From IMG/VR virus record IMGVR_UViG_3300046167_000554, positions 62,001 to 126,000 of that record: a stretch of 64,000 nucleotides of DNA; one strand, 5' to 3'. Numbering within the stretch: position 1 is the stretch's first letter; each line of letters opens with the position of its first letter. Under the pieces are notes generated by a model that was not told where the DNA came from, ran no database searches, and was given only the letters and a program-made list of their open reading frames with translations. Position numbers and translations under genes: made by a program. Source of the DNA: a virus. Below are positions 50,789-60,404 of this stretch, in pieces.

Positions 50789-52378
50789 ATGGTTGCAAAA
50801 ATTAATGATGGTTATCTTGGTAATAATCTTGTAAAACGTGCTGGTGTAGAAACCAAGTATACGGATGAGGAATTACAAGAGTACATAAAATGTTCTAATA
50901 ACCCTGTTCATTTTATAGAATCATATTGTTCCATTATATCATTAGATGAAGGTCTTGTCAAATTTAAACTTCGTGGATATCAACAAAATCTAATAGAACA
51001 CTATGATGATAATCGTTTCAATGTAGTTCTTGCATCACGTCAGAGTGGTAAGTCAATCACATCATGTGCATATCTATTATGGTATCTACTATTCAATCCC
51101 GAGGTTACTGTAGCAGTTCTTGCTAACAAAGGTGTAATTGCAAGGGAAATGATATCCCGTATTGTTACCATGTTAGAGAGTGTTCCATTCTTCTTACAAC
51201 CAGGCGTCAAGATTCTAAACAAAGGTAATATCGAGTTTGGAAATGATAGTAAAGTAGTTGCAGCTGCAACATCTTCGAGTTCTATTCGTGGATTGTCTAT
51301 AAACCTCTTGTATCTTGATGAGTTTGCGTTCGTAGAAAATGCAGAAGAGTTCTATACATCTACCTATCCCGTTGTTACCTCGGGTAAAAATTCAAAGGTT
51401 ATTATCACATCTACTGCAAATGGTGTTGGTAATATGTTCTATAAGATATATGAGAGTGCAGTTCAGAAACAATCTGAGTACAAACACTTCCTTATCAACT
51501 GGTTTGATGTGCCAGGCAGAGATGAAGAGTGGAAGAAACAGACCATTGCAAACACATCCGAAACCCAGTTCGAACAGGAGTATGGAAATAGTTTCCTAGG
51601 AACAGGAACAACATTGATTAATTCAAATACTTTACTAGGAATGAGGTCAATTGACCCTGATTGGAATCGTGATAACATAAATATATACGATAGACCAGTA
51701 GAAGGACACGAGTACGTTTGTACTGTTGATGTTTCACAAGGACGTGGTATCGACTATTCTACTTTTTCTATCTTTGATGTATCGGTTCAACCCTTCAAAC
51801 AGGTTGCAACGTATAGAGATAATATGATATCCCCTATGTTATTACCCGATGTTATCAATAAGTATGCACATCCATACAACGATGCATTAGTTATTATAGA
51901 GAATAATGCAGAAGGAAGTTTGGTTGCAAAGATGTTACACTATGATGTCGAATATGAAAGTGTATTCGTTCAAGGAATGAGTAAGGCAGAAGATATTGGT
52001 GTAACAATGAACAGGAAAATCAAGAGGATTGGATGTTCAACATTAAAAGAATTATTAGAAGAAAATCGATTGACGTTAATCGATAGGACGACTATAACAG
52101 AACTGATGACCTTTGTCCATAAAGGAACCTCATATGAGGCAGACAGAGGGTATCATGATGATATGGTTATGAATTGTGTTTTGTTTAGTTGGTTTATAAC
52201 AACCCCCTATTTCGAACACTTAACAGATAAAGCTGTAAAAACGTTACTGTATTCTGAACAACAGAAACTAATAGAGGATGATTTACTCCCAGCAGGAGTC
52301 TTCGGTGCATTAGAAGGTCAAGAAGAGACCTTTGTAGATGTAGAAGGGGATAGATGGTTTGTAGATAGTACTTCTTAG
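50789..52378 (+). CDS. 17: Large terminase subunit gp17 (packaging ATPase-nuclease)
   Basis: 529 residues. The ATPase has a Q-motif-like LRGYQQNLIEHY (61-72), Walker A ASRQSGKS (82-89), Walker B LLYLDE (173-178) and a coupling motif TSTANG (207-212). The RNaseH-like nuclease has YVCTVDVSQGRGIDYS with D314, E at VIIENNAEGS, and late HDDMVMN acidic residues. It translocates DNA into the prohead using ATP and cuts headful lengths. All catalytic residues are present. No intein or intron is visible, unlike some T4-like terminase genes. Confidence 0.96.
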   Translation: MVAKINDGYLGNNLVKRAGVETKYTDEELQEYIKCSNNPVHFIESYCSIISLDEGLVKFKLRGYQQNLIEHYDDNRFNVVLASRQSGKSITSCAYLLWYLLFNPEVTVAVLANKGVIAREMISRIVTMLESVPFFLQPGVKILNKGNIEFGNDSKVVAAATSSSSIRGLSINLLYLDEFAFVENAEEFYTSTYPVVTSGKNSKVIITSTANGVGNMFYKIYESAVQKQSEYKHFLINWFDVPGRDEEWKKQTIANTSETQFEQEYGNSFLGTGTTLINSNTLLGMRSIDPDWNRDNINIYDRPVEGHEYVCTVDVSQGRGIDYSTFSIFDVSVQPFKQVATYRDNMISPMLLPDVINKYAHPYNDALVIIENNAEGSLVAKMLHYDVEYESVFVQGMSKAEDIGVTMNRKIKRIGCSTLKELLEENRLTLIDRTTITELMTFVHKGTSYEADRGYHDDMVMNCVLFSWFITTPYFEHLTDKAVKTLLYSEQQKLIEDDLLPAGVFGALEGQEETFVDVEGDRWFVDSTS

Positions 52379-52400
52379 GATTCGTTAGAGAATAAATACT

Positions 52401-52408
52401 TATAAATA
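52401..52408 (+). promoter_or_regulatory. T4-type late promoter before gp18
   Basis: TATAAATA followed by a 37-base leader with CAGGAG and the ATG at 52446. It is upstream of the highly expressed sheath and tube genes. Confidence 0.75.
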
Positions 52409-52445
52409 AAACAGTAAACACTTTTTACATTAACAGGAGAAAAGT

Positions 52446-54449
52446 ATGGCATTTCAAGTATCACCAGGCATTCAGGTCTCAGAAGTAGACTTAACGAATG
52501 TTGTGCCAGCGGTATCGTCAACAGTCGGTGCATTCGCAGGTAGTTTCCAATGGGGCCCTGTTGATGAGGTAGTAACAGTTTCCGATAGTCAAGGTTTAGT
52601 AGATAACTTCTATCATCCAGCAAATACAGATGCTGGTGCAGAAGACTTCTATACTGCAGAGGGGTTCCTAAGATATGGTTCTGCTCTCAGAATAGTAAGG
52701 ATTAATGCAACTGGTTTGTATTCTGCAAACTATTCAGGACATGCAACTTCATTAATCAAGAACCTAGAAGAATATCGTTCAACATATAAAGATTTATCAC
52801 AACATGCAACAGTTGGTAAGTTCACTGCAAAATACGCAGGATTACTAGGTAATTCACTAAGAACATCAGTATGTGCATCTAGTGATGCATACTATAATGA
52901 TGCAGTATCATCCTCTAGTGCATCTGCTGGTGCAGCTGCTATTGGTGCAACTGCTATTACTTTAGTTGCTGATGGTGGTGTAAAATTCACTGTAGGTGAT
53001 ATTATAACTTTTGCTAACCACACTACACATTATCAAGTTACTGCAATTAATACTGATGTATTAACAATTAAAGCACTTAATCAACCTGCTGGAACTGGAC
53101 TAACATCAGCAATCGTGAACTCAACATCTATCGATAGATACTGGGAACACTATGCATCATTTGATAAAGCACCAAGTAAGAGTGCATCTGCACTTGCAGC
53201 TGGTGGTTCAGATGATGAAATGCATATTGTAGTTATAGACGAAGATGGTTTATTCACTGGAACAGCTGGAACAGTATTAGAAACATTCGGTTTCGTATCA
53301 GGTGCAACAGACGCTAAAGACGCATCAGGACAATCAAACTACTATGTAAACGTTTTAGAGACTGGTTCTCAGTATGTTTATGTAACTGGACATGAAACTT
53401 CAACTCACCCAGCAGCTAATAGTGTACATACACATGCATTATCAGGTACTACTGCATTCGGTAGACCTTCTGCACCTATTCAAACATCAATGGCTGGTGG
53501 TGCAAATGGAAGAACAGGTACTGCTGGAGAGAAACATGGTACATGGACAGACCATTTCAGTGATGGAGAAACATCAGACGTATCATTCTTAGTTGTTGGT
53601 TCAACAAGATGTGATAGTGGTAGTGGTGTTGACCAAGATACACTTGCAGATTGGACAACATTAACCAACCAAGCAATCCTACTATGTGAAGGAAGAAAAG
53701 ACTGTATGGCAGTTGTTTCTCCTAGAAGAGCATCAGTAGTTAACGTAACTTCAGAGTCATCACAATTAACAAACGTCTTAGCGGACTATGCAACAGCATC
53801 ATCTTCTTCATATGCAGTATTCGACAGTGGTTGGGTATATGGATATGACAGATACAATGATAAGTACTGTTGGACACCTGCTTGTGGACATACTGCTGGT
53901 CTAATGGTTCGTTCAGACCTATTGAGAGATGCATGGTTCTCACCTGCTGGATTCTCAAGAGGACAATACTTAGGTATTACTAAACTTGCATTCAATCCTT
54001 CTAAATCATCTAGAGATGACTTATATAGAAATAGGATTAACCCAGTTGTAACATTTGCTGGACAAGGAACTGTATTATTCGGTGATAAGACTGCATTAAC
54101 AGTACCATCTGCATTTGATAGAATTAACGTAAGAAGACTATTCATCGTATTAGAGAAAGCAATTGCAACTGCAGCTAAAGCTCAGTTGTTTGAATTCAAC
54201 GATGCATTCACAAGAGCACAATTTAGAGCTGCTGTTGAACCTTTCTTAAGAGACGTTAAAAACAGACGTGGACTAGTAGACTTCTCAGTTGTTTGTGACG
54301 AAACAAATAACACGGATACAGTGATTGACAGAAATGAATTTGTATGTTCAATCTTTGTCAAACCTGCTAAATCAATTAACTTTATTACATTGAACTTTGT
54401 TGCTGCGAGAAGTGGTGTCGAGTTTAGTGAAATATATGGTGCAGTTTAA
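52446..54449 (+). CDS. 18: Tail sheath protein gp18
   Basis: 667 residues (T4 gp18: 659). The N-terminus FQVSPGIQVSEVDLTNVVPA, then VSSTVGAFAGSFQWGPVDEV, is the contractile-sheath signature. The C-terminal domain has RINVRRLFIVLEKAIATAAK, FEFNDAFTRAQFRAAVEPFL and GLVDFSVVCDETNNT, the conserved interlocking fold. The middle variable domains (about 150-330) contain Ala/Gly/Thr-rich loops (SSASAGAAAIGATAITLVAD). It forms the contracting outer tail. Confidence 0.96.
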   Translation: MAFQVSPGIQVSEVDLTNVVPAVSSTVGAFAGSFQWGPVDEVVTVSDSQGLVDNFYHPANTDAGAEDFYTAEGFLRYGSALRIVRINATGLYSANYSGHATSLIKNLEEYRSTYKDLSQHATVGKFTAKYAGLLGNSLRTSVCASSDAYYNDAVSSSSASAGAAAIGATAITLVADGGVKFTVGDIITFANHTTHYQVTAINTDVLTIKALNQPAGTGLTSAIVNSTSIDRYWEHYASFDKAPSKSASALAAGGSDDEMHIVVIDEDGLFTGTAGTVLETFGFVSGATDAKDASGQSNYYVNVLETGSQYVYVTGHETSTHPAANSVHTHALSGTTAFGRPSAPIQTSMAGGANGRTGTAGEKHGTWTDHFSDGETSDVSFLVVGSTRCDSGSGVDQDTLADWTTLTNQAILLCEGRKDCMAVVSPRRASVVNVTSESSQLTNVLADYATASSSSYAVFDSGWVYGYDRYNDKYCWTPACGHTAGLMVRSDLLRDAWFSPAGFSRGQYLGITKLAFNPSKSSRDDLYRNRINPVVTFAGQGTVLFGDKTALTVPSAFDRINVRRLFIVLEKAIATAAKAQLFEFNDAFTRAQFRAAVEPFLRDVKNRRGLVDFSVVCDETNNTDTVIDRNEFVCSIFVKPAKSINFITLNFVAARSGVEFSEIYGAV

Positions 54450-54461
54450 GGAGCATAAAAC

Positions 54462-54959
54462 ATGGCAACAATAGACCAATTTAAAGCACAATTAATCGGT
54501 GGTGGCCCAAGAGCAAACCGATTTAGAGTGTTCTTACCTAGAGCAGGTAATAAGATAGAATTTTTGTGTAAAGCTGCACAAATACCACCTGCTACTATAG
54601 GTACAGTCCCAGTAAACTTTAGAGGACATATCCTTAAACTTGCTGGTGACAGAACATTTGAACCATGGTCAGTAACTATTATTAATGATGTAGAATTCTC
54701 ATCAAGAACTGCTCTAGAAGGATGGCAGACTGAGATTCAATCATTAGATAGTGGTGAAGGCTCAACAACCACTGATTACTTACTATCACGTGCGTATGTT
54801 GAACAGTTAAATAAAGATGACTCAGTACTAGCGAGATATGAATTCTTCAATATGTTCCCAACTTCAATCGGTGCGATTGACCTATCTTATGAAAATGTTG
54901 ATGCACTGGAAGAGTTTACAGTTGATTTTGAATTCTCTCACTGGGAAAGAGTCATTTAA
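54462..54959 (+). CDS. 19: Tail tube protein gp19
   Basis: 165 residues (T4 gp19: 163). ANRFRVFLPRAGNKIEFLCK, then AAQIPPATIGTVPVNFRGHI, FEPWSVTIINDVEFSSRTAL and YEFFNMFPTSIGAIDLSYEN are the family core. It forms the inner tube through which DNA and the tape measure exit. It is twelve bases after gp18 with AAGGAG before ATG. Confidence 0.96.
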   Translation: MATIDQFKAQLIGGGPRANRFRVFLPRAGNKIEFLCKAAQIPPATIGTVPVNFRGHILKLAGDRTFEPWSVTIINDVEFSSRTALEGWQTEIQSLDSGEGSTTTDYLLSRAYVEQLNKDDSVLARYEFFNMFPTSIGAIDLSYENVDALEEFTVDFEFSHWERVI

Positions 54960-54988
54960 TAAACGTGAAAAAGACCACTTTAAAGTGG

Positions 54989-54996
54989 TATAAATA
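54989..54996 (+). promoter_or_regulatory. T4-type late promoter TATAAATA, five bases before gp20 ATG
   Basis: TATAAATA, then TTAGT, then ATG at 55002. Just upstream, GACCACTTTA/TAAAGTGGT (about 54973-54989) forms a hairpin that overlaps the box by a base or two, which could be the end signal of the gp19 message. Confidence 0.75.
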
Positions 54997-55001
54997 TTAG
55001 T

Positions 55002-56537
55002 ATGGAAATTTTTGGTTACGAAATAACTCGTAAAAAAGACGAGTTGAGAAATTTAGAGGTTGCAAATGCATCCTCTTTTGTTGCACCTGTTGAGGATGAT
55101 GGGACTCCCGTTATTGCACAACAGCCTGGTGGGTTTATATCAGGTGGTGCGTATGGTTCATATGTCGATATGGAAGGTGGTATTAAGAATGAGACAGGTC
55201 TCATTAAGAAATACCGAGAAATATCTTTAGTCCCCGAGTGTGACTTAGCGATTGAGGATATAATAAACGAGTGTATTACATCGGATGTTCAAGACCGAAT
55301 TGTAGCACTTGACTTAAGAGATGTTGAACTATCTGAAAGTATCAAAGGAAAGGTGCATAACGAGTTCAATAACATCTTATCTATGATGAAGTTCAATCAG
55401 AACTCTCATGAAATTTTCAGAAAATGGTACGTAGATGGAAGAGTATACTTCCATAAAGTTGTTGACTCTAAAAATATCAAGAAAGGTATTGTCGACATAA
55501 GAAACGTTGACCCGTTGAAGATTAAAAAAATCCGAAACGTAGAGAAAGACAAAGACCCGAAGACGGGTGTAGAAAAGATTGTAAAGGTTGAAGAGTTTTA
55601 TGTCTTCAACGATAAAGGTTTCGATAAGGGTGGTTCAGCTGGAGAAGGAAACACACTTAAGATTGCTCCCGAGGCAGTATCATATACTACTTCAGGACTA
55701 TTAGACTACAGTAAGAATGTAGTCATCGGGTATCTTCATAAAGCATTGAAGACTGCAAATCAGTTATCAATGATGGAAGATGCACTTGTTATCTATAGGA
55801 TATCAAGAGCTCCCGAAAGAAGGATATTCTACATAGATGTAGGTAACCTTCCAAAAGCAAAGGCAGAACAGTACCTTGCAGACGTAATGAATAAGTATAG
55901 AAATAAACTTATCTATAATGCAGATACTGGTGAAATCAAAGATGACAGAAAACATATGAGTATGTTGGAAGATTTTTGGTTACCGAGAAGAGAAGGTGGT
56001 AGAGGAACTCAAATTGAGACTTTGCCTGGCGGACAGAACCTTTCAGAGATAGAAGATATAGAATACTTCAAGAAGAAGTTATATCGTTCACTGAATGTTC
56101 CAGTCTCAAGAATGGAATCAGAGAATGGTTTCAACATGGGAAGGTCTGCAGAGATTACTAGAGATGAAGTTAAGTTCAACAAGTTTACGAACAGACTTCA
56201 GAAGAAATTCTCAAGAGTGTTTACAGACATTCTTAGAACACAATTAGTGTTAAAAGAAATTGTAAGTGCAGAAGAGTTTGATAAGTTTAGAGATTTTATA
56301 CTCTATAACTTTGAAACAGACAATCACTTTAAAGAACTTAAAGAGTTTGAACTGTTAAGAGATAGAATGGATGTTCTATCACAAGTTAGTGAATATGTTG
56401 GACAATATTACTCTAAAGAGTATGTTAGAAAATACATTTTAATGCAGTCCGAAGATGACATTAAATTAATTAATGCTCAAATTGACCTAGAGTCAAATGA
56501 TGAGGACGATAATGATGAAGAAGGAGATGATTACTAA
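55002..56537 (+). CDS. 20: Portal protein gp20
   Basis: 511 residues (T4 gp20: 524). REISLVPECDLAIEDIINEC, then FRKWYVDGRVYFHKVVDSKN and IRNVDPLKIKKIRNV, MEDALVIYRISRAPERRIFY with IDVGNLPKAKAEQYLADVMN, and FWLPRREGGRGTQIETLPGG are portal signatures. It makes the dodecameric vertex that nucleates the head and through which DNA passes. The C-terminus is acidic (DDNDEEGDDY). The stop overlaps the next ATG (TAATG). Confidence 0.96.
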   Translation: MEIFGYEITRKKDELRNLEVANASSFVAPVEDDGTPVIAQQPGGFISGGAYGSYVDMEGGIKNETGLIKKYREISLVPECDLAIEDIINECITSDVQDRIVALDLRDVELSESIKGKVHNEFNNILSMMKFNQNSHEIFRKWYVDGRVYFHKVVDSKNIKKGIVDIRNVDPLKIKKIRNVEKDKDPKTGVEKIVKVEEFYVFNDKGFDKGGSAGEGNTLKIAPEAVSYTTSGLLDYSKNVVIGYLHKALKTANQLSMMEDALVIYRISRAPERRIFYIDVGNLPKAKAEQYLADVMNKYRNKLIYNADTGEIKDDRKHMSMLEDFWLPRREGGRGTQIETLPGGQNLSEIEDIEYFKKKLYRSLNVPVSRMESENGFNMGRSAEITRDEVKFNKFTNRLQKKFSRVFTDILRTQLVLKEIVSAEEFDKFRDFILYNFETDNHFKELKEFELLRDRMDVLSQVSEYVGQYYSKEYVRKYILMQSEDDIKLINAQIDLESNDEDDNDEEGDDY

Positions 56538-56710
56538 TGAGTAGTGAAATAGCAAAAACAATAGTTGACCAAATTGCAAATGGTAAACTAGATGCGGCAA
56601 AAGAATCAGTTTTTACTGGTATGAAAGAAAAGGCTGCAGAAACTGTTGACATGAAAAGAGTCGAAATGCAAGTAGACTGGGTAAACAACACGAGTCAGGA
56701 AGACAAATAA
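56537..56710 (+). CDS. 67: Small prohead core protein, gp67-like candidate
   Basis: 57 residues, ATG overlapping the gp20 stop and stop overlapping the next start. It is a helical charged protein: SSEIAKTIVDQIANGKLDAA, then KESVFTGMKEKAAETVDMKR. Marine T4-like phages carry a similar short protein between gp20 and gp21 that fills the gp67 position (prohead core). The helix-turn-helix spacing and position agree; sequence similarity to T4 gp67 itself is weak. Confidence 0.7.
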   Translation: MSSEIAKTIVDQIANGKLDAAKESVFTGMKEKAAETVDMKRVEMQVDWVNNTSQEDK

Positions 56711-57012
56711 TGAAAACATTTGCAGAGATATCACACATCTTACACGAAGCAAAATTTAAAATTGCATCGGGTGAGAAAGAGTTATCTAAAGAAACTGCAA
56801 AGGTTGGTGGGAAGAAAGTAAACATTGTTTATGTGCAGAACAAACGAAATAAAGTTGATGTGTACATGGACGGAAGAAAATTTAGTGGAGATATGCCGTA
56901 TAAAGATTTGAAATCTGCTCAGAAAGAGATGAAAGATATCAAAAAAATTATGGGTAACATGTCCGAAGAAGGAATTACAATAGGGGAAATCTTAGATGAA
57001 ATTAATATCTGA
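56710..57012 (+). CDS. Prohead core-associated protein (gp68 position)
   Basis: 100 residues. KTFAEISHILHEAKFKIASG, then EKELSKETAKVGGKKVNIVY and VQNKRNKVDVYMDGRKFSGD, then a helix KDLKSAQKEMKDIKKIM. Such basic proteins with an N-terminal helix ending LxEAKFK-x-x-x-GEKEL lie between portal and protease in related phages, and the N-terminal part resembles gp21-cleavable core proteins. It overlaps gp21 by 17 bases. The exact T4 equivalent is uncertain. Confidence 0.7.
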   Translation: MKTFAEISHILHEAKFKIASGEKELSKETAKVGGKKVNIVYVQNKRNKVDVYMDGRKFSGDMPYKDLKSAQKEMKDIKKIMGNMSEEGITIGEILDEINI

Positions 57013-57649
57013 ATATAATGACTACTCAATATCACCAGTAATCGTTGAAGCAAACGAAAAGGGTGAGAAAGAACACTTTATTGAAGGTGTTTTCATGCAG
57101 TCCAACATCAAAAACAGAAATGGTCGTGTTTACCCTAAAGAAGTAATGTTAAAAGAGGTCAACAGATACAGGGACGAGTTCATCAATAAGCAACGTGCTT
57201 TTGGTGAGTTAGGACATCCTGAAGGCCCAACAATCAATTTAGACAAAGTGTCTCACATGATTACATCTTTAGAAGAAGATGGTAATAACTTCGTGGGACG
57301 AGCAAAGATTTTAAGCACACCCAATGGTCAAATCGTAAAGAATTTAATCAATGATGGTGCTAAATTAGGAGTATCATCTAGAGGATTAGGTTCCTTGGAA
57401 GAAAAAGGTGGTATTCAACATGTGAAAAGTGACTTTCAACTTGCAACTGCAGCTGATATCGTTGCCGACCCGTCTGCACCCGAAGCCTTCGTAGAAGGTA
57501 TTATGGAAGGTGTTGAGTGGGTAATGGAGAGTGGTATCCTTAAAGCTAAAGATGCAGAAATTATGCAGAAACAACTTAAAACTGCAAAACTAAATAAGTT
57601 AGAAGAAACTAAGTTAAATCTATGGAAAAGGTTCGTTGAGAGTCTATAA
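56996..57649 (+). CDS. 21: Prohead core protease gp21
   Basis: 217 residues (T4 gp21: 212). SNIKNRNGRVYPKEVMLKEV, then AFGELGHPEGPTINLDKVSH with catalytic His74, GAKLGVSSRGLGSL with catalytic Ser127 or Ser128, and DFQLATAADIVADPSAPEAF (about 146-165). It is a serine protease of the herpes/T4 prohead type that cleaves scaffold and capsid precursors during maturation. All expected residues are present. The start overlaps the preceding gene. Confidence 0.95.
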   Translation: MKLISEYNDYSISPVIVEANEKGEKEHFIEGVFMQSNIKNRNGRVYPKEVMLKEVNRYRDEFINKQRAFGELGHPEGPTINLDKVSHMITSLEEDGNNFVGRAKILSTPNGQIVKNLINDGAKLGVSSRGLGSLEEKGGIQHVKSDFQLATAADIVADPSAPEAFVEGIMEGVEWVMESGILKAKDAEIMQKQLKTAKLNKLEETKLNLWKRFVESL

Positions 57650-57651
57650 CA

Positions 57652-57659
57652 TATAAATA
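57652..57659 (+). promoter_or_regulatory. T4-type late promoter before gp22
   Basis: TATAAATA followed by a 39-base leader with CAGGAG and the ATG at 57699. It drives scaffold and capsid. Confidence 0.75.
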
Positions 57660-57698
57660 AAAAAGAGAATACAAAATAATCTCAAACAGGAGAAAGAA

Positions 57699-59069
57699 AT
57701 GGCAGATTTAGAAAATAACCTAGAACAAGCAATAGAAGAGGCAATGCAGCCTGATTCTAAAGCAGAAAAAGGTGACTCAAAACCTGTAAAGCAAGGTTCA
57801 TCAGATGCAGCTTCAATCGAAGGTGGAAAGGGTGAAGTCGTCAAACCTGAAGAAAATCCTGTTGACAAAGCAGTTGCCTCAGTAAAAGGTGCAGAGAAAG
57901 GAACCAAAGAAGTGAGTGGAGATGCTCAACAGAAAGGTGAAGCTCCTGCCGAGAAGCAAGTAAAACTTAAAAAAGTTAAAGAAGATTCTGATGAAGACAG
58001 TTCAATGTCTAAAATGGAATCAATCAAGGCTATCGTCAACAACATGAAGGAAATGACTAAGGAAGAAATTCAACAAGTATTGGGAACAATATCTGAAGAA
58101 GAGTTAGACGAAACCTTGACTAAAGCAGAAGTCGCAAGACAAGTAGTCGAATCATTAAAAGCAATGGACGAAGAGTCAGTTGCAGAAACATTTGAAAAAA
58201 TGAAGAAAAAGTCAGACGATGACGAAGATGAAGACGAAGTCAAAGAAGAAAAAGATGAAGACGAAGATGAAGACGAAGATGACAAAGAAGTCAAAGAGTC
58301 TGCATCAGTTGAAGCATCTTTAGTTGAAATTGAAATAGATGACGACCTATCAGCAATTTCTGAAGCATTAGACTTATCAGAAGAAAATGCTGAGAAAGCA
58401 AAAACTATCTTTACAGCTGCAGTGAAATCAAAAGTTGCAGAACTTAAAGAAGAGTTAGAGTCTCAGTATTCACAAAATTTAAAAACCTCAGTTGATACTG
58501 TTAAAGGTGACCTTACGGAAGCAGTTGACAAGTATCTTTCATATTGTGCAGAAGAGTGGACGAAAGAAAACGAACTTGCAATAGAAAGAGGTTTGAGGTC
58601 AGAAATGACAGAAGGGTTTATTGATGGATTAAAGACATTGTTCACTGAACATTATGTCGAAGTTCCTGAAGATAAATACAATGTTATTGACGAACTCGCA
58701 AATCGTCTCGATGAGATGGAACAAAAACTTGATGGTGAAGTCACTAGAAATATGGACATCACTGAAGAGTTAGATACTCTCAAGAGAAGTAATGTGGTTA
58801 GAGAAGCTGGAAACGACTTATCTGAATCACAAAAAGAGAAATTAGAATCTTTATCAAATGGTGTAGACTTCAAAGACGTAGAAGACTTTCAAGAGAAAGT
58901 AGTTGAAATCAAAGAAGCTTATTTCCCAAGTGATGTAGATTCTATAGTAGAAGAAACTCTAGTAATGGAAGGTGAAGGTACATACGAGGACGAAAGTTCT
59001 GAACCTGTACTTGACCCAACTATTGCAAGATATTCATCTGCGATTAGTAAACTTAAACCATTAGGTTAA
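57699..59069 (+). CDS. 22: Prohead scaffold protein gp22
   Basis: 456 residues, longer than T4 gp22 (269). It is highly charged and helical. Acidic runs lie at about 167-200 (SDDDEDEDEVKEEKDEDEDE), and coiled-coil stretches at ENAEKAKTIFTAAVKSKVAE, LKEELESQYSQ and LANRLDEMEQKLDGEV. The scaffold fills the prohead and is cut by gp21. The N-terminal 100 residues (Lys/Gln/Glu, low complexity) are an addition compared with T4. The C-terminus PTIARYSSAISKLKPLG resembles scaffold ends that contact gp23. It precedes gp23 by 17 bases. Confidence 0.9.
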   Translation: MADLENNLEQAIEEAMQPDSKAEKGDSKPVKQGSSDAASIEGGKGEVVKPEENPVDKAVASVKGAEKGTKEVSGDAQQKGEAPAEKQVKLKKVKEDSDEDSSMSKMESIKAIVNNMKEMTKEEIQQVLGTISEEELDETLTKAEVARQVVESLKAMDEESVAETFEKMKKKSDDDEDEDEVKEEKDEDEDEDEDDKEVKESASVEASLVEIEIDDDLSAISEALDLSEENAEKAKTIFTAAVKSKVAELKEELESQYSQNLKTSVDTVKGDLTEAVDKYLSYCAEEWTKENELAIERGLRSEMTEGFIDGLKTLFTEHYVEVPEDKYNVIDELANRLDEMEQKLDGEVTRNMDITEELDTLKRSNVVREAGNDLSESQKEKLESLSNGVDFKDVEDFQEKVVEIKEAYFPSDVDSIVEETLVMEGEGTYEDESSEPVLDPTIARYSSAISKLKPLG

Positions 59070-59086
59070 AATTAAAGGAAAATAAA

Positions 59087-60385
59087 ATGTTTTTATCAGA
59101 AAACTTACAAGAAAAGTGGAGCCCTATTCTAGAACACTCCGATTTGCCAAAAATCGAAGACAACTACAAAAGAGCAGTCACAGCAGTTATCCTAGAAAAC
59201 CAAGAAAAAGCTCTTAACGAAGATAGAGTTACTCTTGACGAAGCTGCACCTTTAAATGCTACTGGTAGTTCTGCAATTAGTAACTGGGACCCGATTTTAA
59301 TATCCCTAGTTCGTAGAGCTATGCCAAATCTCGTTGCATACGACATTTGCGGTGTTCAACCAATGACAGGCCCAACAGGACTTATCTTTGCTATGAAAGC
59401 AAGATATAACGATTATTCTACAGCTGGTAGAGAAAACAAGACTGAAGCATTATTCAATGAAGCAGAAACTGGTTACTCAAATGCAGCTCAAGATACATCT
59501 ACTCCTATTGCTGGCTCAAACCAAGACCCGTTCGCTAGTGCATACGCTACGAACACTGGTGCTGGTATGTCAACAGCAAGTGCAGAAGCACTTGGTGATG
59601 TTGAAGCATCAAATGGTTTTGCTCAGATGGCTTTCACAATTGAGAAAGCAACTGTAACAGCAAAATCAAGAGCATTAAAAGCTGAGTACACACTCGAATT
59701 AGCACAAGACCTCAAAGCAATCCATGGTCTTGACGCGGAATCAGAACTTGCGAATATTCTTTCATCAGAAATTCTTGCAGAAATCAACAGAGAAGTTATC
59801 AGAAATGTTAACATTCAAGGTAAAACTGGAGCAAGTGCTACTGCATCTGCTGGTACGTTTAACTTAGACGTTGATGCAAACGGAAGATGGTCTGTTGAGA
59901 AATTCAAAGGTCTATTGTTCCAAATCGAAAGAGAATCAAATGTAATAGCAAAAGAAACACGTAGAGGAAAAGGTAACTTTATCCTATGTAGTTCTGATGT
60001 TGCATCTGCTCTTTCAATGGCTGGTGTATTAGATTATACTCCTGCGTTATCTACTAACTTAAACGTTGACGATACTGGTAATACTTTTGCTGGTGTTCTA
60101 AACGGAAGAGTTAAAGTATATATCGACCCATATGCTGGTGTTGATTACTTAACAGTAGGTTATAGAGGGTCTAACCCTTATGACGCTGGTTTATTCTATT
60201 GCCCTTACGTTCCATTACAAATGGTTCGTGCAGTTGGTGAGAATACATTCCAACCAAAAATTGGTTTCAAAACTAGATACGGAATGGTATCTAACCCATT
60301 CGTAGGTGCTACACCTGCTAGTGGACTAGCTTCTGCTGGAACTAACCAATACTACAGAAAATTTGCAGTTAGCAACATTCTGTAA
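59087..60385 (+). CDS. 23: Major capsid protein gp23
   Basis: 432 residues (cleaved precursor; T4: 521). SENLQEKWSPILEHSDLPKI, then NWDPILISLVRRAMPNLVAY and DICGVQPMTGPTGLIFAMKA, are the gp23 core. Later come AFTIEKATVTAKSRALKAEY, TLELAQDLKAIHGLDAESEL and YDAGLFYCPYVPLQMVRAVG. It builds the icosahedral/prolate shell in hexamers. The gp21 cleavage site should lie after the N-terminal 60-70 residues, near LDEAAPLN. It is followed by a strong bidirectional terminator. Confidence 0.97.
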   Translation: MFLSENLQEKWSPILEHSDLPKIEDNYKRAVTAVILENQEKALNEDRVTLDEAAPLNATGSSAISNWDPILISLVRRAMPNLVAYDICGVQPMTGPTGLIFAMKARYNDYSTAGRENKTEALFNEAETGYSNAAQDTSTPIAGSNQDPFASAYATNTGAGMSTASAEALGDVEASNGFAQMAFTIEKATVTAKSRALKAEYTLELAQDLKAIHGLDAESELANILSSEILAEINREVIRNVNIQGKTGASATASAGTFNLDVDANGRWSVEKFKGLLFQIERESNVIAKETRRGKGNFILCSSDVASALSMAGVLDYTPALSTNLNVDDTGNTFAGVLNGRVKVYIDPYAGVDYLTVGYRGSNPYDAGLFYCPYVPLQMVRAVGENTFQPKIGFKTRYGMVSNPFVGATPASGLASAGTNQYYRKFAVSNIL

Positions 60386-60404
60386 GTCAATTAATTTTGA
60401 TACT

